Shown piece by piece: positions 1-5,660 of a DNA stretch of 6,367 nt. The stretch covers positions 1 to 6,367 of the forward strand of contig JAJQFX010000147.1 in the NCBI GenBank assembly GCA_021200895.1, in the 5' to 3' direction. The stretch's first letter is position 1. Each line of letters begins with the position of its first letter. A model generated the notes under the pieces. It did no database searches, was not told the DNA's origin, and worked only from the letters and a program-made list of their open reading frames with translations. The position numbers were made by a program, and so were the translations under genes. Source of the stretch: Clostridiales bacterium (GTDB lineage: Bacteria; Bacillota; Clostridia; Oscillospirales; Oscillospiraceae).

Positions 1-42
1 CCCAACGTCTTATTTTCTGGCAGGGGGGGGGCTGACGCGCCT

Positions 43-82
43 AAAAACGGGGCTGCCCGCCGAGGCTTCGGGGGGCAGCCCT
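43..82 (-). terminator. Rho-independent terminator downstream of mazF
   Basis: A 9-bp perfect stem is formed by GGGCTGCCC (50-58) and GGGCAGCCC (73-81). It is extended past a G-G mismatch by CCGA (60-63) pairing with TCGG (68-71), leaving a 4-nt loop. Read on the minus strand, the stem is followed after two bases by TTTTT (43-47). It lies about 33 nt past the mazF stop. The plus strand also has a T run a little further away (90-93), so some plus-strand activity is possible. Confidence 0.8.
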
Positions 83-114
83 TCTGCCTTTTTGGGGGCT
101 GTATGAATAGCTGG

Positions 115-483
115 CTACACCAGCTTCTTCCGGGGCTTCAGACCGAAGGACACCTCAATGGCGGTGTCCACCAGCTTCATCTGCTCCTCCCCCAGGCGGC
201 CCATCCGCTCCCGCAGGCGGCGCTTATCCAGGGTGCGCACCTGTTCCAGCAGGACAACGGAATCCCTGGTCAGGCCGCAGTCCTGGTCGATCAGCTCGAT
301 GTGGGTGGGCAGCTTCGCCTTGTTCATCTGGCTGGTGATGGCCGCCGCAATCACCGTGGGGCTGTGCCGGTTCCCCATATCGTTCTGGATGATGAGCACC
401 GGCCGCACTCCGCCCTGCTCGCTGCCCACCACCGGGCTCAGGTCGGCATAGAAAATATCTCCTCGTCTTACACTGCTGTCCAA
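115..483 (-). CDS. mazF: MazF/PemK-family endoribonuclease toxin (NdoA/EndoA-like)
   Basis: The predicted 122-aa protein is a MazF-fold, ribosome-independent mRNA interferase acting in the cytoplasm. The N-terminal block RRGDIFYADLSPVVGSEQGG is nearly the same as Bacillus subtilis NdoA, and the active-site pair is present: Arg27 in GGVRPV and Thr50 in AAITSQ, aligning with NdoA Arg25 and Thr48. A second block, AKLPTHIEL, is also shared, and the protein ends in a short basic tail (KPRKK). I chose the TTG at 481-483 because GGAG (494-497) sits 10 nt upstream. The alternative GTG at 490-492 would add three residues but leaves only 1 nt after GGAG. The open frame runs on to about 639, but that part shows no family similarity. 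No antitoxin gene lies between it and alr. It probably has its own promoter (565-593) behind the alr terminator. Family call very sure; start less so. Confidence 0.93.
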   Translation of the reverse strand: MDSSVRRGDIFYADLSPVVGSEQGGVRPVLIIQNDMGNRHSPTVIAAAITSQMNKAKLPTHIELIDQDCGLTRDSVVLLEQVRTLDKRRLRERMGRLGEEQMKLVDTAIEVSFGLKPRKKLV

Positions 484-493
484 TTTGTTCACG

Positions 494-497
494 CTCC
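494..497 (-). promoter_or_regulatory. Ribosome binding site deciding the mazF start
   Basis: GGAG on the minus strand lies 10 nt before the TTG codon (481-483) and only 1 nt before the GTG (490-492), which favours the TTG start. A small possible hairpin (GGCGG 506-510 with CCGCC 519-523) lies just upstream of it in the leader. Confidence 0.5.
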
Positions 498-564
498 GTG
501 GTACAGGCGGACGGCTGGCCGCCCGCAGATTCCTGTTCCCCCCCGTCACATGGGCGTAGCGCTT

Positions 565-593
565 TATGTAACAGGGGGTACTTAAATTGTCCC
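565..593 (-). promoter_or_regulatory. Possible sigma-A promoter for mazF
   Basis: On the minus strand, GGGACA (588-593; 4/6 to TTGACA) is followed by a 17-nt spacer and TACATA (565-570), preceded by an extended -10 TGn. The -10 hexamer is weak (3/6). The start site would be near 558, giving a leader of about 75 nt. Its position after the alr terminator makes functional sense. A TAGAAT hexamer at 640-645 is an alternative -10 but has no good -35 partner. Confidence 0.35.
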
Positions 594-599
594 ACCCTT

Positions 600-620
600 T
601 GGCCGGAAATATACCGGCCA
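600..620. repeat. 21-nt inverted repeat upstream of the mazF promoter
   Basis: TGGCCGG (600-606) and CCGGCCA (614-620) are perfect 7-bp arms around an AT-rich 7-nt centre (AAATATA). It sits 6 nt upstream of the proposed -35 of mazF and about 40 nt beyond the alr terminator. There is no T run after it on either strand, so it is not a typical terminator. It could be a protein-binding dyad or only a small RNA hairpin; its function is unknown. Confidence 0.45.
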
Positions 621-660
621 GGACGGGCGGAACTGCCACATTCTATGCCGCAACTTTCGA

Positions 661-701
661 CAGAGAAACCGCCGCCGGACGCATAGGGCATCCGGCGGCG
701 G
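661..701 (-). terminator. Stem-loop terminator after alr
   Basis: A perfect 11-bp GC-rich stem is formed by CCGCCGCCGGA (669-679) and TCCGGCGGCGG (691-701) with an 11-nt loop. It begins 21 nt past the alr stop. On the minus strand it is followed by TTTCTCTG, a short and interrupted U tract, so termination may be incomplete and some readthrough into mazF is possible. Confidence 0.65.
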
Positions 702-722
702 GGCAGCGTGATTCAGTTGTAT

Positions 723-1844
723 TCACTCCACATAGACCCGGGGCACGCGGGGGGCGATGTCGCACAGCATCTCATAGGAGATGGTGCCGACAGCGTCGGA
801 TTTTTCCGTCAGGGGCAGCTCCTCCCCAAAGACAGTGACCTCGTCCCCCACCGCTACCTCCGGCAGGTCGGTGACATCTATCATGCACATATCCATGCAC
901 ACCCGTCCGATTTGTCGCACCCGCTGACCGTGGAGCAAAAACTCCTGACGGGAGGACAGCAGCCGGAACAGCCCGTCCCCGTAGCCAACGGGAACCACCG
1001 CCACCAGGCTGTCCCGCTCCAGGGTGTAGGTGCGGCCATAGGAGATGCAGCTGCCCGCTGGCATGGCCTTCACCGAGGCGATGCGGCTTTTCAGTTCCAT
1101 CACCGGGCGCACGTCCACCATGTCGTCACAGGCGTGGTCGGGGGAGTAGCCGAAGAGGAGGATGCCGGGGCGCACCATGTCATAGTGTACCTCCGGGTAG
1201 TTCAGGGTGGCGGCCCCGGCGCAGCAGGTGCGGATGGGGAAGGTGCGGCCCATGGCAGCCAGCTTTGCCAGAAGGGCGTTGTACCGGTCGATTTGCAGCC
1301 GGGAATAGGCGGGGCAGGTGTCCGCGTCGGAGAAGTGCTGCATCAGCCCCACCGGCTCCAGGCCGGGGAGACTGCAAATCTCCTCCACCTCCGCCGCAGC
1401 CCGGTCAATGGTGTCCTCCTGGCACAGGAGGCCCAGGCGGCCCATGCCGGTGTCGCACTGGATAAAGCAGTTCAGCCGCCCGTCCGCAGCCAGGGCCGCG
1501 GCGGAGTGTTCCTTTGCCAGGTCCGCGTCGTACACCGCCTGGGTCAGGTCGTACCGGAGCAGCTCGGCGGTGTAGGCGGTGGGGGTGTAGCCCAGGATCA
1601 GGATGGGTCGGGTCAGCCCCGCCTCCCGCAGCTGGACGGCCTCGTCCAGGCAGGCCACCAGCAGGTAGTCCGCCCCCAGTTCCTCCAGCTTCCGCCCTAC
1701 GGCCACGGCTCCATGGCCATAGGCGTTGGCCTTCACCAGCCCGGCGAACCGGCTGTGAGGGGCCAACGCCCGGAGGGCGTGATAGTTCCCCGCCAGGCGG
1801 TCCAGATGAATCTCCGCCCAGGTGCGTTTCGTCTCATTTGTCAT
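723..1844 (-). CDS. alr: Alanine racemase (PLP-dependent)
   Basis: The 373-aa protein (usual family length) interconverts L- and D-alanine in the cytoplasm, supplying D-Ala for peptidoglycan. The N-terminal TIM-barrel holds the PLP-lysine motif VKANAYGHG (Lys38), DTGMGRLG with Arg136, MQHFSDAD (168-175) and VRPGILLFGY (Arg225). The C-terminal beta domain holds the catalytic tyrosine in CISYGRTY (Tyr269) and the VPVGYGDG motif. The residue before CDTGMGR that is the carbamylated Lys129 in Geobacillus Alr is Gln129 here (codon CAG). The ATG at 1842-1844 is preceded by AGAGGG (1852-1857) with a 7-nt spacer. It follows the second ABC gene by 42 nt containing only a 5-bp hairpin (1864-1878), so it is probably transcribed with the exporter. 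A terminator follows its stop. Confidence 0.97.
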   Translation of the reverse strand: MTNETKRTWAEIHLDRLAGNYHALRALAPHSRFAGLVKANAYGHGAVAVGRKLEELGADYLLVACLDEAVQLREAGLTRPILILGYTPTAYTAELLRYDLTQAVYDADLAKEHSAAALAADGRLNCFIQCDTGMGRLGLLCQEDTIDRAAAEVEEICSLPGLEPVGLMQHFSDADTCPAYSRLQIDRYNALLAKLAAMGRTFPIRTCCAGAATLNYPEVHYDMVRPGILLFGYSPDHACDDMVDVRPVMELKSRIASVKAMPAGSCISYGRTYTLERDSLVAVVPVGYGDGLFRLLSSRQEFLLHGQRVRQIGRVCMDMCMIDVTDLPEVAVGDEVTVFGEELPLTEKSDAVGTISYEMLCDIAPRVPRVYVE

Positions 1845-1886
1845 GGCAAATCCCTCTTTCCTTCGGCGTTCTGCGCCGCCAAATGC

Positions 1887-3788
1887 TTAACCGGCCTGCA
1901 CGCCCTCCCGGCGCAGCTGCTCCTGGTGATATTGCAGGGTGTACAGCTGGTAGTATCGGCCATGCCGGGCCAGCAGCTCCTGATGGGTGCCCTGCTCCAG
2001 AATCTCGCCGTGGGACAGGACGATGATATTGTCCGCGTGCTGGATGGTGGACAGCCGGTGGGCCACGATGAGCATGGTGCCTACGCTGCGCATCTTCTCC
2101 AGGGAGTCCTGAATCAGCAGCTCGGTCTCCGTGTCGATGTTGGCGGTGGCCTCGTCCAGAATCATAATGTCCGGCTTGTGGATGATGGTGCGGGCGAAGC
2201 TTAAAAGCTGCCGCTGGCCTGCAGAGAAGTTGTTGCCCCGCTCCCGCACAGGCTCGTCCAGGCCGCCCTCCAGCCGGTCAATGAAGTGGTCAGCGTTCAC
2301 ATAGCGGCAGACCTCCATGACCTCCTCATCGGAGAGGCCCTCCTCCCGCAGGAGGATGTTGCTGCGGATGGTGCCGGAGAACAGGAACACGTCCTGGAGC
2401 ATCTGCCCGAAGTGGCGGCGGAGGGAGGACAGTTTGATGGTGCGGATGTCCACGCCGTCCAGGAGGATCTGCCCCTTCTGCACCTCATAGTTCCGGCAGA
2501 GGAGGGACAGGATGGTGGTCTTGCCGGAGCCGGTGGAGCCGACGAAGGCCACCGTATCCCTGGCGTTCACATGGAAGGAGACTCCTTTCAGCACCCACTC
2601 GCCGGGGACGTAGGCGAACCACACGTCCCGGAACTCGATTTCCCCCCGCACCTCCGTCAGTTCAACGGCGTCCGGCGCGTCCACAATGGCGGGCTGGAGG
2701 TCCATGACGGAAAAGACCTTCTCCGCCGAGGCGAAGGCGGACTGGAGCCAGTTGAACTGCTCCGCCAGGTTCTGGATGGGGTTATAGAACTTGGAGATGT
2801 ACATATAGAAGGTGACGCAGGTGCTGCTGGTGATGGTCTGGCCCAGGAAGGAGGCCCCGTCCAGATACCCCTTGCCCCCCAGGTACAGCAGGCACAGGAT
2901 AGAGCTGATGTAGAGCATATAGACCAGGGGCCGGAAAATGCCGAACACGAAGATTTGCCGCTGCTTCGCCCGGCCCAGCCGATTGCTCTTCTCCCGGAAC
3001 TCCGCCATCTTCTCCGCCTCCCGGTTGAACACCTGGGTGATTTTGATGCCGGACAGGTTCTCGGAGAGGTAGGTGTTGATGTCGGTGGTGCAGTCCTTCA
3101 CCCGTCGATAAGCCTGGCGGGAGAACTTCCGGAAAATCACGGTGAACAGCAGGATGAAGGGCACAAAGCACAGCACCATCAGCGTCAGCTCGTAGTTGAC
3201 CCACAGCATGGCCGCCAGCACCCCCACGATGACGAACAGATTCTTCACCAGATTGGCCAGGAGGTTCGTGAACATCATAGAGATGGCGTTGGTGTCATTG
3301 GTGATGCGGGTCACCAACTTCCCCACGGGAATTTCGTTCAGCTGCTCGTGGGACAGGGACTCGATGTGGACGAACAAATCCTCCCGGACGTGGGAGATGA
3401 TGCGCTGCCCGGTCTTTTGCAGGACGATGGCCTGGACATAGCTGCACACCATGGACACCACCAAAATGCTGGCGTAGAGGGCCACGGCGGAAAACAGCTG
3501 CCCCAGGGCAAAGTCCCCCACAATCAGCTCCTCGATCCAGCCGATGATCAGCGGGGAGGAGATGTCATAGGCGATGGAGAACAGCATGACAAACCCCACC
3601 AGCAGGAACTGCTTCCAGTAGGGCTTGGCGTAGACCAGCAGGCGGCGGACAATTTCGCCGTCCTTCATGTTGCGGTCAAAGCCCACGGCGGACTGCTTGT
3701 CCTTCATCAGGGCGTAGGCCACGCTGAGGACGATGGAGAACAGGCCGATGATGGCTCCCACCACCAGCATGGGATAATATTCACGCAT
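1887..3788 (-). CDS. ABC exporter half-transporter, subunit with catalytic Walker B Glu
   Basis: A 633-aa membrane protein with a permease domain fused to an ATPase domain, of the multidrug/lipid exporter type; the substrate cannot be read from sequence. After an unusual extra N-terminal hydrophobic segment (about residues 8-27) come six predicted membrane spans (about 58-80, 96-124, 176-197, 200-220, 281-304, 315-340). The nucleotide-binding domain has Walker A GSTGSGKT (417-424), Q-loop Gln465, signature FSAGQ (521-525, degenerate from LSGGQ), Walker B IMILDE with catalytic Glu546, and H-loop His577. The ATG overlaps the end of the upstream ABC gene by 8 bp and is served by AAGGAGG (3797-3803) with an 8-nt spacer, so translation is probably coupled. 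The degenerate signature complements the degenerate Walker B of its neighbour, showing that the two work as a heterodimer. Confidence 0.95.
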   Translation of the reverse strand: MREYYPMLVVGAIIGLFSIVLSVAYALMKDKQSAVGFDRNMKDGEIVRRLLVYAKPYWKQFLLVGFVMLFSIAYDISSPLIIGWIEELIVGDFALGQLFSAVALYASILVVSMVCSYVQAIVLQKTGQRIISHVREDLFVHIESLSHEQLNEIPVGKLVTRITNDTNAISMMFTNLLANLVKNLFVIVGVLAAMLWVNYELTLMVLCFVPFILLFTVIFRKFSRQAYRRVKDCTTDINTYLSENLSGIKITQVFNREAEKMAEFREKSNRLGRAKQRQIFVFGIFRPLVYMLYISSILCLLYLGGKGYLDGASFLGQTITSSTCVTFYMYISKFYNPIQNLAEQFNWLQSAFASAEKVFSVMDLQPAIVDAPDAVELTEVRGEIEFRDVWFAYVPGEWVLKGVSFHVNARDTVAFVGSTGSGKTTILSLLCRNYEVQKGQILLDGVDIRTIKLSSLRRHFGQMLQDVFLFSGTIRSNILLREEGLSDEEVMEVCRYVNADHFIDRLEGGLDEPVRERGNNFSAGQRQLLSFARTIIHKPDIMILDEATANIDTETELLIQDSLEKMRSVGTMLIVAHRLSTIQHADNIIVLSHGEILEQGTHQELLARHGRYYQLYTLQYHQEQLRREGVQAG

Positions 3789-5562
3789 GGTTGTCCCCTC
3801 CTTCCTCCTCCAGCCGCTGCAAGTCTACCATCTTCCGGTAGGCGGCGCACCTGGCGTACAGCTCCTCGTGGGAGCCCACCGCCAGCACCTGGCCGTCCTC
3901 CAGCAGGATGATTTTGTCCAGCTTCTCCACGGTGGAGATGCGGTGGGCAATCAGGATGGTGGTGCGGCCTGCCCGGCTGGTGCGGAGATGCTCTAAAATC
4001 TCCTGCTCCGTCTGGGTGTCCACGGCGGAAACGGAGTCGTCCAAAATCAGGATGGGGGCCTCTTTCAGCAGGGCCCGGGCGATGGAAATGCGCTGCTTCT
4101 GCCCGCCGGACACGGTGACGCCCCGCTCCCCCAGTACGGTCTGATAGCCGTCCGGAAAGGCGGAGATGTCCTCATGGACGCCCGCCAGTTTGGCCGCCTG
4201 GGCCACCAGCTCCGGGTCTGCCTCGTCCTGAGAGAAGGCGATGTTCCGTGCGATGGTGTCAGAGAACAGAAAGTTATCCTGGGGCACATAGGCGCAGGCC
4301 GCCCGCACGTCCCGGATGGGGATGGTGTTGACATCCTTCCCGTCCAGGAAAACGGTGCCGTCCGGCACGTTGTAGCTGCGCAGAATCAAATCCACCAGAG
4401 TGGTCTTGCCCGCGCCGGTCTTGCCCACGATGCCCACGCTCTCCCCGGCCTGGATGGTGAAGGAGACATCCCGGAGGGCCGGGTACTCCCCGCCAGGGTG
4501 GGTGAAGGTCAGGTGCCGGAAGGCGATGTCGCCCCGCAGTTCACCGGCAGGGGTCACGTTCGGGCCGTCCACCACGTCCTGCCGGGTGTCCAACAGCTGG
4601 GAGATGCGTTTCAGGGACGCCTGCCCCCGGGAGGACTTTTCAATCAGCATGGACACCGCCATGATGGGCCACACCACCGAGGTGAAGTAGCCGATGAACT
4701 CCACCAGCTGCCCGGCGTCAAAGCGGCCGCAGTAGGCCAGGTAGCCGCCGTAGCCCAGAATCACGCAGACCACGGATTCCGTCAGCAGCGCCACCAGGAT
4801 TTGCAGCAGGGTGGATACTTTGGTGTAATCCACATTGGTGTCCTCATTCTGCTGGTTCAGCTTCCGGAAGGCCAGCAGCTCCTTTAACTCCTTCACAAAG
4901 GCTTTGACTACGGCAATGCCGGAGAACGCCTCCTGGGAGAAGTCGGACAGGTCGGAGAACGCCTGCTGCCGCACCTCCCAGCGCTTTTCCATGGTCTTGC
5001 CCACGATAGTGCCGATGACCAGCAGCAGCGCCATGGGAATCATGGAGAGGCAGGTCAGGACGGCGTTCATCCGCCACATCTTATAAATGGCCAGGACGCC
5101 CAGCAGCAGCGCGTCAAAGAACATCAGAACGCCGTCGCCAAAGCACTCCTGAATGGTCTCCAGGTCGTTGGTGAACAGGCTCATCAGGTTGCCCACCTTG
5201 TTCACCTGGTAGTACTCCTGGGACAGGTCCTTGCAGTGGTCAAACATCCGGTTGCGCAAGTCCGTCTCCACCCGCACCGCCGAGCCAAAGAAACAGATCC
5301 GCCACAGGAAGCGGCCCACCACCATGACCAGGATGATGAAAATCATGGGCAGACAGATCTCGTCCAGCAAAAAATCCAGGTCAAAGGCCACCTGGCCCCC
5401 GCCTGCATCCACATAGCCGGTGTTCATGCCGTTGATGACCATCCGGTACAGCTCCGGGATTTCGAGCTGGAAGTAGTCCACCAGTACCAGCGCCAGCACC
5501 CCCAGGAGCAGGAAGCCTGCGTTGCGGATGTAGTACCGGTTGACGTGCTTTCCAAATATCAT
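3781..5562 (-). CDS. ABC exporter half-transporter, subunit with degenerate Walker B
   Basis: A 593-aa permease-ATPase fusion, first gene of the exporter pair. Six membrane spans are predicted (about residues 14-31, 69-93, 144-160, 167-187, 251-275, 285-307). The ATPase domain has Walker A GKTGAGKT (380-387), Q-loop Gln428, a good signature VSGGQ (484-488), Walker B ILILDD in which Asp509 replaces the catalytic Glu, and H-loop His540. The A-loop position reads His (FTHP) where Tyr is usual. The Asp substitution is the mark of the degenerate-site subunit in heterodimeric exporters such as TM287/288 and BmrCD. The start is the ATG at 5560-5562, preceded by AGGAGG (5571-5576) with an 8-nt spacer. 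A longer in-frame start (TTG at 5599-5601) falls in the leader hairpin and is unlikely. Its end overlaps the partner gene by 8 bp. Substrate unknown; a drug, lipid or peptide exporter are all possible. Confidence 0.95.
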   Translation of the reverse strand: MIFGKHVNRYYIRNAGFLLLGVLALVLVDYFQLEIPELYRMVINGMNTGYVDAGGGQVAFDLDFLLDEICLPMIFIILVMVVGRFLWRICFFGSAVRVETDLRNRMFDHCKDLSQEYYQVNKVGNLMSLFTNDLETIQECFGDGVLMFFDALLLGVLAIYKMWRMNAVLTCLSMIPMALLLVIGTIVGKTMEKRWEVRQQAFSDLSDFSQEAFSGIAVVKAFVKELKELLAFRKLNQQNEDTNVDYTKVSTLLQILVALLTESVVCVILGYGGYLAYCGRFDAGQLVEFIGYFTSVVWPIMAVSMLIEKSSRGQASLKRISQLLDTRQDVVDGPNVTPAGELRGDIAFRHLTFTHPGGEYPALRDVSFTIQAGESVGIVGKTGAGKTTLVDLILRSYNVPDGTVFLDGKDVNTIPIRDVRAACAYVPQDNFLFSDTIARNIAFSQDEADPELVAQAAKLAGVHEDISAFPDGYQTVLGERGVTVSGGQKQRISIARALLKEAPILILDDSVSAVDTQTEQEILEHLRTSRAGRTTILIAHRISTVEKLDKIILLEDGQVLAVGSHEELYARCAAYRKMVDLQRLEEEGGDNHA

Positions 5563-5570
5563 CGCGGATA

Positions 5571-5576
5571 CCTCCT
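5571..5576 (-). promoter_or_regulatory. Strong Shine-Dalgarno fixing the start of the first ABC gene
   Basis: A full AGGAGG, within AGAGGAGGT, lies 8 nt before the ATG at 5560-5562. It lies inside the longer open frame that begins at 5601 and so argues for the shorter protein. Confidence 0.85.
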
Positions 5577-5586
5577 CTTTCCTGTT

Positions 5587-5617
5587 CGGCGCCGCCGTCA
5601 AAAAGACGGCGGCGCCG
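5587..5617 (-). promoter_or_regulatory. Perfect 13-bp stem-loop in the leader of the ABC exporter mRNA
   Basis: CGGCGCCGCCGTC (5587-5599) and GACGGCGGCGCCG (5605-5617) pair perfectly around a 5-nt loop (UUUUU in the minus-strand RNA). It starts about 5 nt after the predicted transcription start and ends 10 nt before the AGGAGG. No U tract follows on the minus strand (AACAGGAAAG comes next), so it does not look like an intrinsic terminator of the upstream gene. A 5'-end mRNA-stabilising hairpin or a translation control element is more likely. Confidence 0.7.
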
Positions 5618-5628
5618 CATACCCGCTT

Positions 5629-5657
5629 ATTTTAGCACGTCTCGCGCTGGCAATCAA
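5629..5657 (-). promoter_or_regulatory. Sigma-A type promoter for the ABC exporter-alr operon
   Basis: On the minus strand TTGATT (5652-5657; 4/6 to TTGACA) is followed by exactly 17 nt and TAAAAT (5629-5634; 5/6 to TATAAT), preceded by an extended -10 TGC. The start site would be near 5622, just before the leader hairpin. The -35 lies 3 nt past the stop codon of the upstream surface protein gene. Confidence 0.65.
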
Positions 5658-5660
5658 CTG

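Noticed and set aside
23..31. Run of nine G as a phase-variable tract
   Set aside because: It lies in noncoding sequence beyond the mazF terminator and cannot be tied to any promoter or gene here.
484..639. N-terminal extension of mazF up to the open frame limit
   Set aside because: The extra 52 residues have no family similarity and cover the predicted promoter and leader; MazF proteins of this type start a few residues before RRGD.
224..691. 155-codon minus-strand frame overlapping mazF, considered as a possible antitoxin
   Set aside because: It runs through the alr terminator stem and the mazF coding region in another frame, and shows no ribbon-helix-helix pattern; its composition is that of a frame-shifted shadow.
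708..2204. 498-codon open frame on the plus strand
   Set aside because: Antisense to alr and the end of the second ABC gene; low-complexity His/Gln/Gly/Val composition, no motif, and no case for a start site.
2286..3911. 541-codon open frame on the plus strand
   Set aside because: It lies wholly antisense to the two ABC genes. Its protein is rich in His, Gln, Gly and Asp with no recognisable domain, as expected of a shadow of GC-rich codons.
4174..4887. 237-codon open frame on the plus strand
   Set aside because: Antisense shadow of the first ABC gene, with the same compositional signature.
5563..5601. Longer start for the first ABC gene (TTG at 5599-5601)
   Set aside because: The codon falls in the loop of the 13-bp hairpin, and a full AGGAGG with correct spacing serves the ATG at 5560-5562.
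5587..5617. Hairpin as intrinsic terminator of the surface protein gene
   Set aside because: No U tract follows it on the minus strand, and it lies downstream of a good promoter and directly before a ribosome site. A minor role in termination cannot be ruled out.
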